Program-made: the position numbers and the translations under genes
Source of the DNA: Streptomyces polyasparticus
GTDB taxonomy: Bacteria > Actinomycetota > Actinomycetes > Streptomycetales > Streptomycetaceae
Direction of reading: 5' to 3'
DNA length: 64,000 nucleotides
Assembly: GCF_014493765.1 (NCBI RefSeq)
Contig: NZ_JACTVJ010000007.1
Location: 248,001-312,000 of the forward strand
In this document: piece by piece, positions 53,838-62,447 of the stretch
How the letters are laid out: each line of letters opens with the position of its first letter
Numbering within the stretch: the first letter of the stretch is position 1
The notes under the pieces: generated by a model
The model's input: the letters and a program-made list of their open reading frames with translations, nothing else
Databases searched by the model: none
Told to the model about the DNA's origin: nothing

Positions 53838-54323
53838 GTGCTGGACGTACTGCTGACGGCGGCGGCGGGCGCCCTGTCCGCGACCGTGGGTGTGGTGGTC
53901 GGCAGCGTGCTGACCCGGCGCGCGCAGGAGCGCCAGTGGCTGCGGGAGCGCCAACTGGGCGCGTACGAGGACCTGTTCACCCACTACGCGCGGTTCACGA
54001 TGGAACTGCGCCGCGCACATGCCGACCGGCGGGGGTGGGACTACGACTGGGGTGCGTGGAGCGCGGCGCTGATGCGGGTGAGCCTGGTCGCTCCTCCGGA
54101 GGTGTCCGCGGAGCTGGAAGCGTTCGGCCGCGCGGTGGACGGCTTCCTCGACCGCACGGCCCGTGGCAGGGACCCGTTGCGGCCTCGACCCGTGACTCAG
54201 CGCCGGTCTGCGCATTCGGCCCGCAGTTCAGTGCCGGTCCGGTCCTCCGGGCCCGGCGGGCAGTTCAGTGCGTGTTCCGTTCCGCCGCGGCGTGCCACCA
54301 CCCGGGCGGTGACGGGCCGTTGA
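53838..54323 (+). CDS. Small membrane-anchored protein, probably C-terminally broken
   Basis: From GTG 53838: one span (LLTAAAGALSATVGVVVGSVL), a basic coiled helix (RRAQERQWLRERQLGAYEDLFTHYARF) and a conserved middle ending FGRAVDGFLDRTARGRDPL. After that the sequence becomes Arg/Ser/Pro-rich and low in complexity, unlike a folded domain, which suggests a deletion or frameshift near 54180. Function unknown. Confidence 0.55.
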   Translation: MLDVLLTAAAGALSATVGVVVGSVLTRRAQERQWLRERQLGAYEDLFTHYARFTMELRRAHADRRGWDYDWGAWSAALMRVSLVAPPEVSAELEAFGRAVDGFLDRTARGRDPLRPRPVTQRRSAHSARSSVPVRSSGPGGQFSACSVPPRRATTRAVTGR

Positions 54324-54582
54324 CGACTGAGGCGGGCTGCTGCGAGTGGAGTCCGAGCCGCATCAGGGCGGCGCCGTCGACGTATACGGAGATGTGGCCC
54401 CGCCAGTGGCCGTCCGGGCCGATGCCGCAGACGTGATCGCAGCGGATCTCCTCCGGGCGCAGGGGCATCCAGTCGATGCCGCGCTCGCGCAGTCAAGCGC
54501 GGAGGGCCGACTTGGGGGTCGGGCGTCCGGACGCGTTCTCGTACGTCGTGACGGTGATCCACTCGGTGCCGGCTGAGTCCAT
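54265..54582 (-). pseudogene. Small gene interrupted by an in-frame TGA
   Basis: One continuous minus frame from ATG 54582: MDSAGTEWITVTTYENASG, PKSALRA, then TGA at 54493-54495, then LRERGIDWMPLRPEEIRCDHVCGIGPDGHWRGHISVYVDGAALMRL to a stop at 54265. The sense on both sides is smooth, so TGG to TGA is the simplest explanation. Not a recognised family. It overlaps the broken gene on the other strand. Confidence 0.6.
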
Positions 54583-54649
54583 GGCTCCATGATGCCCACC
54601 GGCAGACAAGTCCCTCGAGGGAAAGCCGGCACGCCGATAGCATCCGGGC

Positions 54650-55438
54650 ATGACCGAGACCGACCCCGTCGCGCACAACCGCCAGGCCTGGGACCGCGAG
54701 GTGGAGAGCGGCAACGAATGGTCGCGGCCCGTCTCGCCCGAGGTGGTCGCCAAGGCGCGGGCCGGTGAGTGGTCGATCGTGCTCATCGGGTACGAGCCGG
54801 TCGATCCGGCCTGGTTTCCGCCGGACATCGCCGCCTGCGATGTGCTCTGCCTGGCCTCGGGCGGCGGGCAGCAGGGCCCGGTGCTCGCCGCGGCCGGTGC
54901 GCGGGTGACCGTCTTCGACAACTCGCCCCGCCAGCTCGCCCAGGACGAGATGGTCGCCGAGCGCGAAGGGCTCGGCCTGCGCACGGTGCTGGGCGACGCC
55001 CGCGATCTCTCCGCGTTCCCGGACGCCTCGTTCGACCTGGTGGTGCACCCGGTCTCCAACCTCTTCATCCCCGAACTGGCGCCGGTGTGGCGCGAGTGCC
55101 ACCGCGTCCTTCGTCCCGGCGGCACCCTGCTGTCCGGCTTCGTCAACCCGGACACTTACCTCTTCGACGCGGACGCGCTGGACACCCGAGGCGAGTTCGT
55201 CGTGCGCCACCGTCTGCCGTACAGCGATCTCACGCACCTGGAGCCCGGCGAGCGGGAGCGGCTGTGGGGCGCCGAGGCGCCGCTGGAGTACAGCCACACG
55301 CTCACCGAACAGATCGGCGGCCAGACCGCGGCCGGTTTCGCCCTCACCGGCTTCGCCGAGGCGCCCCACCAGTCGTCCCCGACGGCGGGCTGGCTGCCCG
55401 GCTACTTCGCCACGAAGGCGGTCAAGCCCGTCCAGTAG
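54650..55438 (+). CDS. SAM-dependent methyltransferase, class I
   Basis: 262 residues. Rossmann motifs: [63 protein letters not shown] and [16 protein letters not shown]. Substrate unknown. TAGCAT six bases before ATG 54650 suggests a leaderless mRNA. Confidence 0.9.
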   Translation: MTETDPVAHNRQAWDREVESGNEWSRPVSPEVVAKARAGEWSIVLIGYEPVDPAWFPPDIAACDVLCLASGGGQQGPVLAAAGARVTVFDNSPRQLAQDEMVAEREGLGLRTVLGDARDLSAFPDASFDLVVHPVSNLFIPELAPVWRECHRVLRPGGTLLSGFVNPDTYLFDADALDTRGEFVVRHRLPYSDLTHLEPGERERLWGAEAPLEYSHTLTEQIGGQTAAGFALTGFAEAPHQSSPTAGWLPGYFATKAVKPVQ

Positions 55439-55444
55439 GACCCT

Positions 55445-55987
55445 CTACGCCTCCGGATCCAGATCCGTCTCCTCGAACACCAGGAGCGTCCGCGTGCTCA
55501 GGATCTCCGGCATGGACTGCAGGCGCGTCAGGACCAGTTCGCGCAGCGTGCGGTTGTCCGGGGTGTGGACCAGGAGCAGGACGTCGAAGTCGCCGCTGAC
55601 CAGGGCGATATGGGCCGCTCCCGGCAGCGCGCGCAGCTGTTCGCGGACCGTACGCCACGAGTTCTGGACGATCTTGAGCGTGATGTAGGCGGACGCGCCC
55701 TGCCCCGCGCGTTCGTGGTTGACGCGGGCGCCGAACCCACGGATCACACCGTCCTCGATGAGGCGGTTGATACGGGCGTACGCATTGGCACGCGAGACAT
55801 GGACATGCTCGGCCACGGAGCGTATCGAGGCGCGACCGTCCGTCTGCAGCATCCGCAGGATCGACCGGTCGATCGAGTCCAGCGGGCGCGGTGGGGGATC
55901 CGAGGCCTCCGAGACCTCGGGGAGAGCGATGCCGCCGGACTCCGGGATCCGCCCGGATCCGTCCTCGGCCATTCGTTCAGATGCCAT
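55445..55987 (-). CDS. Lrp/AsnC-family regulator (BkdR-like)
   Basis: 180 residues from ATG 55987. HTH at about 48-75 (ASIRSVAEHVHVSRANAYARINRLI), then an RAM effector domain (AYITLKIVQNSW, HIALVSGDFDVLLLVHTPDN). A disordered acidic N-terminus precedes. Divergent from bkdABC across 246 bp holding a perfect inverted repeat; in Streptomyces such regulators control bkd. The regulator name is inferred from position. Confidence 0.9.
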   Translation of the reverse strand: MASERMAEDGSGRIPESGGIALPEVSEASDPPPRPLDSIDRSILRMLQTDGRASIRSVAEHVHVSRANAYARINRLIEDGVIRGFGARVNHERAGQGASAYITLKIVQNSWRTVREQLRALPGAAHIALVSGDFDVLLLVHTPDNRTLRELVLTRLQSMPEILSTRTLLVFEETDLDPEA

Positions 55988-56026
55988 GTCCCCCCGCCTC
56001 CCTACCATGGACGTAATGCATCTATC

Positions 56027-56060
56027 CCAGGCTGTGGAGAACCGTTTGTCCACAGCCTGG
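56027..56060. promoter_or_regulatory. Perfect 12-bp inverted repeat with DnaA-box sequence, bkdR-bkdA region
   Basis: CCAGGCTGTGGA (56027-56038) and TCCACAGCCTGG (56049-56060), 10-bp spacer. The right half forms TTGTCCACA (56046-56054), the streptomycete DnaA box. It could be a regulator operator, a terminator-like stem or a DnaA site. Confidence 0.6.
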
Positions 56061-56233
56061 AGGGGCCTGTAGCCAAAATGTGCCGACGACCGAACAATCG
56101 GTTGGTGAGGCGCATCACATCCGCGCCGCCGAAGGCCGCTCCCCGGAGCAGCCGCCGAAGCCGCTCCCCGAGCGGTCGACGAGGCCGCTCCCACAAGGAG
56201 CAGCCGAGCCGCTCCCACAAGGAGGTGCAAGAG

Positions 56234-57391
56234 GTGTCTACGCGCACAGGACGCAGCACACCGGTGATGGAGCAGCGGGGGGTCCACCGGCCCACGCCGC
56301 CGCCCGCCTGGAAGCCCCGCACGGACCCCGCCCCGCTGCTGCCGGACCCGGAGCCGTACCGGGTCCTCGGCACGAGCGCGGTCGCCGAGGCCGACTCCGC
56401 CCTGCTCCTGAAGCTGTACGGGGAGCTTGTGCGCGGCCGCAGGTACAACGCGCAGGCGACCGCCCTCACCAAGCAGGGCCGCCTCGCCGTGTATCCGTCG
56501 ACCACCGGCCAGGAGGCCGCCGAGGTCGCCGCCGCCCTGGTCCTGGAGGACCGGGACTGGCTCTTCCCCAGCTACCGGGACACCCTTGCCGCCGTCGCCC
56601 GCGGCCTCGACCCCGTCCAGGCCCTCGGCCTGCTCCGCGGCGACTGGCACACCGGCTACGACCCGTACGAGCACCGCATAGCCCCCCTGAGCACCCCGCT
56701 CGCCACCCAGCTCCCGCACGCCGTGGGCCTCGCGCACGCCGCGCGGCTCAAGGGCGACGACGTCGTGGCGCTCGCCATGGTCGGCGACGGCGGCACGAGC
56801 GAGGGCGACTTCCACGAGGCGCTGAATTTCGCGGCCGTCTGGAAGGCCCCGGTCGTCTTCCTCGTCCAGAACAACGGCTTCGCGATCTCCGTACCGCTCG
56901 CCAAGCAGACCGCCGCCCCGTCGCTCGCCCACAAGGCCGTCGGTTACGGGATGCCGGGCCGCCTGGTCGACGGCAATGACGCGGCCGCGGTGCACGAGGT
57001 CCTGAGCGAGGCCGTCCGCAGGGCGCGCGCCGGCCAGGGCCCCACGCTCGTCGAGGCCGTCACGTATCGCATGGACGCGCACACCAACGCCGACGACGCC
57101 ACCCGCTACCGCAGCGACGCCGAGGTCGAGGCCTGGCGCGCGCACGACCCGATCGCCCTGATGGAGCGGGAGCTGACCGGGCGCGGGCTGCTCGACGAGG
57201 AGCGGATCCAGGCCGTACGGGACGACGCGGAGGAGTTCGCGGCGGCCCTGCGCGCCGGGATGAACGCGGATCCGGTGCTCGACCCCATGGATCTGTTCAC
57301 GCATGTCTACGCCGAGCAGACCAGCCAACTGCGCGATCAGGCCGAGCAGTTGCGTGCCGAGCTCGCGGCCGAGCAGGAGCAGGAGCGATGA
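56234..57391 (+). CDS. bkdA: Branched-chain 2-oxoacid dehydrogenase E1 alpha subunit
   Basis: Thiamine diphosphate subunit decarboxylating branched-chain 2-oxo acids, which supplies starters for branched fatty acids and polyketides. 385 residues from GTG 56234 (AGGAGG 8 nt upstream). ThDP motif GDGGTSEGDFHEALNFAAVWKAPVVFLVQNN; YRMDAHTNADDATRYR is the E1-alpha phosphorylation-loop region. Overlaps bkdB (ATGA). Confidence 0.94.
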   Translation: MSTRTGRSTPVMEQRGVHRPTPPPAWKPRTDPAPLLPDPEPYRVLGTSAVAEADSALLLKLYGELVRGRRYNAQATALTKQGRLAVYPSTTGQEAAEVAAALVLEDRDWLFPSYRDTLAAVARGLDPVQALGLLRGDWHTGYDPYEHRIAPLSTPLATQLPHAVGLAHAARLKGDDVVALAMVGDGGTSEGDFHEALNFAAVWKAPVVFLVQNNGFAISVPLAKQTAAPSLAHKAVGYGMPGRLVDGNDAAAVHEVLSEAVRRARAGQGPTLVEAVTYRMDAHTNADDATRYRSDAEVEAWRAHDPIALMERELTGRGLLDEERIQAVRDDAEEFAAALRAGMNADPVLDPMDLFTHVYAEQTSQLRDQAEQLRAELAAEQEQER

Positions 57392-58425
57392 GCACCGCAG
57401 TCGAGTCGAGCCGTCCCGGCGGCCGTACGAAGCCGGCCACCATGGCACAGGCCCTGCAGCGCGCGCTGCGGGACGCACTCGCCGAGGACCCGGCCGTCCA
57501 TGTGATGGGCGAGGACGTCGGCGCGCTCGGCGGGGTCTTCCGGATCACCGACGGTCTCGCCAAGGAGTTCGGCGAGGACCGCGTCACCGACACCCCGCTC
57601 GCCGAGGCGGGCATCCTCGGCACCGCGGTCGGCATGGCCATGTACGGGCTCAGGCCGGTCGTGGAGATGCAGTTCGACGCCTTCGCGTACCCGGCGTTCG
57701 AGCAGCTGATCTCGCACGTGGCCAAGATGCGCAACCGCACCAAGGGCGCGATGTCCCTGCCGCTGACGATCCGCGTGCCCTACGGCGGCGGCATCGGCGG
57801 CGTCGAGCACCACAGCGACTCCTCCGAGGCGTACTACATCGCGACCCCGGGCCTGCATGTCGTCGCACCGGCCACGGTCGAGGACGCGTACGGACTGCTG
57901 CGCGCGGCGATCGCCTCCGACGACCCGGTGATCTTCCTGGAGCCCAAGCGGCTCTACTGGTCCAAGGACAGCTGGAACCCCGAGGCCCCCACGTCCGTTG
58001 AGCCGATAGGCAGGGCCGTGGTGCGCCGAAGGGGGCGCAGCGCGACTCTGCTCACGTACGGGCCTTCGGTCCCGGTCTGCATGGAGGCGGCCGAGGCCGC
58101 GCAGGCCGAGGGCTGGGACCTCGAAGTCGTCGATCTGCGCTCGCTCGTGCCGTTCGACGACGAGACGGTCTGCGCGTCCGTGCGGCGCACGGGGCGGGCG
58201 GTTGTCGTGCACGAGTCGAGCGGCTTCGGCGGTCCCGGCGGCGAGATCGCCGCGCGGGTCACCGAGCGGTGCTTCCACCACCTGGAGGCGCCGGTGCTGC
58301 GCGTCGCCGGGTTCGACATCCCTTATCCGCCGCCCATGTTGGAGCGCCACCATCTGCCCGGGGTCGACCGGATCCTGGACGCGGTGGCACGGCTGCAGTG
58401 GGAATCCGATGGGGGAATGAACTGA
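57388..58425 (+). CDS. bkdB: Branched-chain 2-oxoacid dehydrogenase E1 beta subunit
   Basis: Transketolase-like partner of BkdA, 345 residues. GEDVGALGGVFRITDGLAKEFG, DTPLAEAGILGTAVGMAMYGLRPVVEMQFDAF and VRRTGRAVVVHESSGFGG are diagnostic. Its stop overlaps the bkdC start (TGATG). Confidence 0.95.
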   Translation: MSTAVESSRPGGRTKPATMAQALQRALRDALAEDPAVHVMGEDVGALGGVFRITDGLAKEFGEDRVTDTPLAEAGILGTAVGMAMYGLRPVVEMQFDAFAYPAFEQLISHVAKMRNRTKGAMSLPLTIRVPYGGGIGGVEHHSDSSEAYYIATPGLHVVAPATVEDAYGLLRAAIASDDPVIFLEPKRLYWSKDSWNPEAPTSVEPIGRAVVRRRGRSATLLTYGPSVPVCMEAAEAAQAEGWDLEVVDLRSLVPFDDETVCASVRRTGRAVVVHESSGFGGPGGEIAARVTERCFHHLEAPVLRVAGFDIPYPPPMLERHHLPGVDRILDAVARLQWESDGGMN

Positions 58426-59867
58426 TGGCACAGGTCCTCGAGTTCAAGCTGCCCGACCTCGGCGAGGGCCTCACGGAGGCGGAGATCGTCCGCTGGCTGG
58501 TGTCCGTGGGCGATGTGGTCGCGATCGACCAGCCGGTGGTCGAGGTCGAGACGGCCAAGGCGATGGTCGAGGTGCCCTGCCCCTATGCGGGGGTGGTGAC
58601 GGCCCGCTTCGGCGAGGAGGGCTCGGAACTGCCGGTCGGCGCGCCGCTGTTGACGGTGGCGGTGGGCGCTTCGGACCCGGCCGCCGCGGATACGGCTGCC
58701 GTGCCCGTGGGCGCCGACACCAAGTCCGGCGAAGCCGAGGGGTCGGGGAACGTCCTGGTCGGATACGGGACGGGCGCGGCGCCCGCCCGTCGGCGACGGG
58801 TGCGGCCGGCTGCGGGCGGTGGTGCGCCGCGGTCGACTGCGGGTGCGGGGTCCGGTGCGGCTTCTGGTGCCGGTGCGCCGCGCTCTGCCGCCTCCCGTGC
58901 GGATGCTCCGCCTTCTTCCCCCGTACGGGAGTCAGCCCGGGCGACTCCTCTGGACGCGGTCCCGGGGCAGCCGCCCCGCGTGGAGCCCGCGTCGGACGGA
59001 CCCGTCCCCGTGATCTCGCCCCTCGTGCGCAGGCTGGCTCGTGAACACGGCCTCGATCTGCGCGAGTTGACCGGCTCGGGCCCCGATGGTCTGATCCTGC
59101 GCGCCGATGTCGAGTACGCCGTACGGGCCGCCGAGCAGCGGCCACCCGCCGCTCCCGCCGAGCCCGTGCGCGCGCAGGGCGAGACGCGGATCCCGCTGCG
59201 CGGGGTGCGGGGCGCCATCGCGGACAAGCTGTCCCGCAGCCGCCGCGAGATACCCGAGGTCACCATCTGGGTGGACGCCGACGCCACCGAGCTCATGAAT
59301 GCGCGCGCGGCCATGAACGCGGCGGGCGGCCTCAAGATCTCGCTGCTCGCGCTCTTCGGCCGGATCTGCACGGCCGCGCTCGACCGCCACCCGGAGCTCA
59401 ATTCCATGGTGGACACGGCCGCGCGCGAGATCGTCCAGTACGACCGGGTGCATCTGGGCTTCGCGGCCCAGACCGACCGCGGGCTCGTCGTCCCGGTGGT
59501 CAAGGACGCGCAGGCGCTCGGTGCCGAGGCGCTGACCGCCGAGCTCGGGAAACTGACCGAGGCCGCCAGGGAAGGGCGCCTCACCCCGGCCGACCTGACG
59601 GGCGGCACGTTCACGCTCAACAACTACGGGGTGTTCGGCGTCGACGGCTCCACCCCGATCATCAACCACCCCGAGGCCGCGATGCTCGGCATCGGGCGGA
59701 TCGTGGCCAAGCCCTGGGTGCACCAGGGGGAGTTGGCGGTACGCCAGGTGGTGCAGCTCTCGCTCACCTTCGACCACCGGGTCTGCGACGGGGGCACGGC
59801 GGGCGGATTCCTGCGGTACGTGGCGGACTGCGTCGAACAGCCGGCGGTGCTGCTGCGCACGCTGTGA
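58425..59867 (+). CDS. bkdC: Dihydrolipoamide acyltransferase E2 of the branched-chain complex
   Basis: 480 residues: one lipoyl domain with the lipoyl Lys in VETAKAMVEV, a long Ala/Pro/Arg hinge, E1/E3-binding domain (SPLVRRLAREHGLDLRELTGSGPDGLILRADV), and the acyltransferase core with catalytic HRVCDGGTAGGF. The hinge is unusually rich in short GAGA-type repeats. No E3 gene is in the window. A terminator-like hairpin follows at 59898. Confidence 0.94.
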   Translation: MAQVLEFKLPDLGEGLTEAEIVRWLVSVGDVVAIDQPVVEVETAKAMVEVPCPYAGVVTARFGEEGSELPVGAPLLTVAVGASDPAAADTAAVPVGADTKSGEAEGSGNVLVGYGTGAAPARRRRVRPAAGGGAPRSTAGAGSGAASGAGAPRSAASRADAPPSSPVRESARATPLDAVPGQPPRVEPASDGPVPVISPLVRRLAREHGLDLRELTGSGPDGLILRADVEYAVRAAEQRPPAAPAEPVRAQGETRIPLRGVRGAIADKLSRSRREIPEVTIWVDADATELMNARAAMNAAGGLKISLLALFGRICTAALDRHPELNSMVDTAAREIVQYDRVHLGFAAQTDRGLVVPVVKDAQALGAEALTAELGKLTEAAREGRLTPADLTGGTFTLNNYGVFGVDGSTPIINHPEAAMLGIGRIVAKPWVHQGELAVRQVVQLSLTFDHRVCDGGTAGGFLRYVADCVEQPAVLLRTL

Positions 59868-59897
59868 GCGGTGGTGGCGCGCACGCCGTGAGCTGCT

Positions 59898-59928
59898 CGG
59901 GCGGGGGTGCGACACGTGTCCCCGCCCG
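59898..59928 (+). terminator. Terminator-like hairpin after bkdC
   Basis: CGGGCGGGG / CCCCGCCCG, 9-bp perfect stem, with the nested palindrome GACACGTGTC in its loop. Confidence 0.6.
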
Positions 59929-60029
59929 CTCCGCGTAAGGCCCCTGTGCGGACCGCGTGACGGAAGTCCCACCGCACCCAGGTCGTTCGAAGGGGTGGCA
60001 ATGATCCACCGCGCGCCCATACTCGGGGG

Positions 60030-60938
60030 ATGACCTCGTATGACGCCGTAGTGCTCGCCGGCGGTGCGGCCAAGCGCCTCGGGGGAGTGGACAAGCCCGC
60101 CGTGCAGGTGGGCGGGCGTGCACTGCTCGACCGGGTGCTCACGGCCTGCGCCGCGGCGGGCACCACGGTCGTGGTCGCGCCGCCGCGGCCCACCGTACGA
60201 CCCGTCGTATGGGCCCGGGAGGAACCGGCCGGCGGCGGACCACTGGCCGCACTGGCGGCGGGGGTTGAGGCCCTGGGCCCCCGGACCGCAGAGTCCTCGG
60301 CACTCGTCCTGGTCCTCTCCGCCGACCTCCCCTTTCTCGCCGAGCAGACCGTCGACCTGCTCCTCGGCGCGCTCCACGCGGCCGAGAAGGCGGCCGAAAC
60401 GCCCCTCGACGGCGCCCTCTTCACCGATCCCGGCGGCCGCGACCAGCCCCTCGTCGCCGTCTACCGCCGCAGCGCCCTGCGTCACGGTCTGGACCGCCTG
60501 CGCGCCGAACACGGCGGATGCGGCGGATTGACGGGGCTGCCCCTCAGACTGCTCACCACCGGACTCGCGCTCACCCGGGTGAGCGAGCCCGAAGGCTCCC
60601 GTGCCGCGTTCGACTGCGACACCTGGGAGGACATCGCCGCAGCCCGGGCACGGATCAGGGAGCATGAACGCGTGCTGGATGAATGGATCACCGCAGTCAA
60701 GGACGAACTGGGTCTCGACCTGGACGTCGACACCGCCCTGCTCCTCGACCTCGCGCGCGACGCCGCCCACGGGGTGGCCAGGCCCGCGGCTCCGCTGACG
60801 ACCTTCCTGGTCGGCTATGCGGCGGCGCGTGCGGGCGGCGGCCCCGAAGCCGTCGCCGAGGCGACCCGCAAGGCCGTCGCGCTCGCGGCCCGCTGGGCCG
60901 ACGAGGACCGGCCCGACAGCAAGCCGGACGCGGAGTGA
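60030..60938 (+). CDS. MobA-type nucleotidyltransferase fused to DUF6457
   Basis: 302 residues. N-terminal MobA domain: LAGGAAKRLGGVDKPAVQVGGRALLDRVL and the metal Asp in VLSADLPFL would attach a nucleotide to molybdopterin. After about residue 215 comes a helical DUF6457 domain (VLDEWITAVKDELGLDLDVDTALLLDLARDAAHGVARPAAPLTTFLVGYAAA). The fusion is a known actinobacterial form. GTGA overlap with the MoeA gene supports a molybdenum-cofactor role. Confidence 0.88.
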   Translation: MTSYDAVVLAGGAAKRLGGVDKPAVQVGGRALLDRVLTACAAAGTTVVVAPPRPTVRPVVWAREEPAGGGPLAALAAGVEALGPRTAESSALVLVLSADLPFLAEQTVDLLLGALHAAEKAAETPLDGALFTDPGGRDQPLVAVYRRSALRHGLDRLRAEHGGCGGLTGLPLRLLTTGLALTRVSEPEGSRAAFDCDTWEDIAAARARIREHERVLDEWITAVKDELGLDLDVDTALLLDLARDAAHGVARPAAPLTTFLVGYAAARAGGGPEAVAEATRKAVALAARWADEDRPDSKPDAE

Positions 60939-62443
60939 CCGGGCACGCCGCGCCCGGGCCGGGCCGCCGGGCGCCGGAAGCCGGGCCGCCCCGGCGCTTC
61001 TCCGCACAGACGGGATACGCCCCGGCGGGCGCCGACGACGGCGACCCGGAGCTCGACGAGGCCCTCGCCCTGGTCAACGAGGCCTCCGCGAGGGCGGGTT
61101 CGGGCCCGGATCCGTCCCCGGGCGGCCGTGTCCCCGATCCCGCGCACCAGCCGTCGCCCGCCACGGACACCGGACGCGCCCAGGCCGGCCCCACACAGCC
61201 CGGGCAAGGACCCCACGCGAAGAAGCACCACCACCCCCACGCCGTCACCTGGCCCGAAGCCCGCACCCGCGCCGCCCGGGCCGGACGCCGGACTCCCCGC
61301 CGCGAGACCGGCAAGGTCGCCCTGGACGCGGCACTCGGCCAGATCCTCGCCACCCCCCTCACGGCCCTCACGGATCTCCCCTCCTTCGACACCTCCGCCA
61401 TGGACGGCTGGGCGGTCGCGGGCCCCGGCCCCTGGGACGTGCGCGCGGAAGCGATCCTCGCCGGCCACGCCCGCCCCCGCCCGCTCGCGGACGGCGAGGC
61501 GGTACGGATCGCCACCGGTGCCCGCGTACCGCAGGAGGCCACCGCCGTTCTGCGCAGCGAGCACGGCACCACGGACGACAAGGGCGGACTGCATCCGCAG
61601 CGCGAGGTCGTGCACGGCCAGGACATCAGGCCGCGCGGCCAGGAGTGCCGCAGCGGCGACCAGTTGCTGCCCGCCGGATCCCTGGTCACGCCGGCCGTAC
61701 TCGGCCTGGCCGCGGCCGCGGGATACGACGAGCTCGAGGTCCTCGTCCGGCCGCGGGCCGAAGTCCTGATCCTGGGCGATGAGTTGCTCACGGAGGGCCT
61801 GCCCCAGGAGGGCCTGATCCGGGACGCGCTCGGCCCGATGCTCCCGCCCTGGCTGCGCAGCCTCGGCGCCGAGGTCATCGCCGCCCGCAGGCTCGGTGAC
61901 GATGCGAAAGCCCTGCTCAAGGCCGTCAAGGAGTCCCCCGCCGACCTCGTGGTGACCACCGGCGGCACCGCTTCGGGCCCGGTCGACCATGTCCACCCGA
62001 CGCTGCGGGCCCTGGGCGCCGAGCTCCTCGTGGACGGCGTGCAGGTGCGCCCCGGCCACCCGATGCTCCTGGCCCGGCTGCCCGGCGACCGCCACCTCGT
62101 GGGTCTGCCGGGCAACCCGCTCGCCGCCGTCTCCGGACTCCTGACGCTCGCCGAACCCCTCCTTCGCAGGCTCTCCGGACACCCTGCGGTCGAGCCGTAT
62201 CACGCGGCCACCAGGGACGAGATCCACGGCCACCCGCACGACACCCGGCTCGTGCCCGTCGTGCTGCGTGGCGACGAGGCGGTGCCGCTGCACTACAACG
62301 GGCCCGCGATGCTGCGCGGGATCGCCGCATCGGACGGACTCGCGGTGGTGCCGCCGGGCGGCGCCAAGCCCGGCCAGGAGCTGGAGATCCTCGACCTCCC
62401 CTGGGCGCTGTCACCGCTCACCCCCGAAGGGTGTTTCACGTGA
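60935..62443 (+). CDS. moeA: Molybdopterin molybdenumtransferase MoeA with N-terminal extension
   Basis: Inserts molybdate into molybdopterin. 502 residues from GTG 60935, about 90 more than usual: the first 100 are Pro/Gly/His-rich and disordered (KKHHHPHAV). MoeA proper begins near VTWPEARTRAARAG. SFDTSAMDGWAV, VVTTGGTASGPVDHV and LPGNPLAAVSGLL are the family signatures; the usual GDEL loop reads LGDELLTEG. Its stop lies inside a perfect parS. Confidence 0.92.
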   Translation: MTGHAAPGPGRRAPEAGPPRRFSAQTGYAPAGADDGDPELDEALALVNEASARAGSGPDPSPGGRVPDPAHQPSPATDTGRAQAGPTQPGQGPHAKKHHHPHAVTWPEARTRAARAGRRTPRRETGKVALDAALGQILATPLTALTDLPSFDTSAMDGWAVAGPGPWDVRAEAILAGHARPRPLADGEAVRIATGARVPQEATAVLRSEHGTTDDKGGLHPQREVVHGQDIRPRGQECRSGDQLLPAGSLVTPAVLGLAAAAGYDELEVLVRPRAEVLILGDELLTEGLPQEGLIRDALGPMLPPWLRSLGAEVIAARRLGDDAKALLKAVKESPADLVVTTGGTASGPVDHVHPTLRALGAELLVDGVQVRPGHPMLLARLPGDRHLVGLPGNPLAAVSGLLTLAEPLLRRLSGHPAVEPYHAATRDEIHGHPHDTRLVPVVLRGDEAVPLHYNGPAMLRGIAASDGLAVVPPGGAKPGQELEILDLPWALSPLTPEGCFT

Positions 62444-62447
62444 AACA
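62432..62447. promoter_or_regulatory. parS site (16/16)
   Basis: TGTTTCACGTGAAACA, a perfect ParB site. It covers the moeA stop (62441-62443) and the K+ channel start codon (62440), so partition signal and gene junction share bases. Confidence 0.95.

Noticed and set aside
54493-54495. In-frame TGA as a selenocysteine codon
   Set aside because: No SECIS-like hairpin and no redox motif next to it; expected residue in context is Trp. A nonsense change is simpler.
55445-57478. Single 677-codon minus-strand frame read as one protein
   Set aside because: Only the last 180 codons (from 55987) encode an Lrp regulator; the upstream part is antisense to bkdA.
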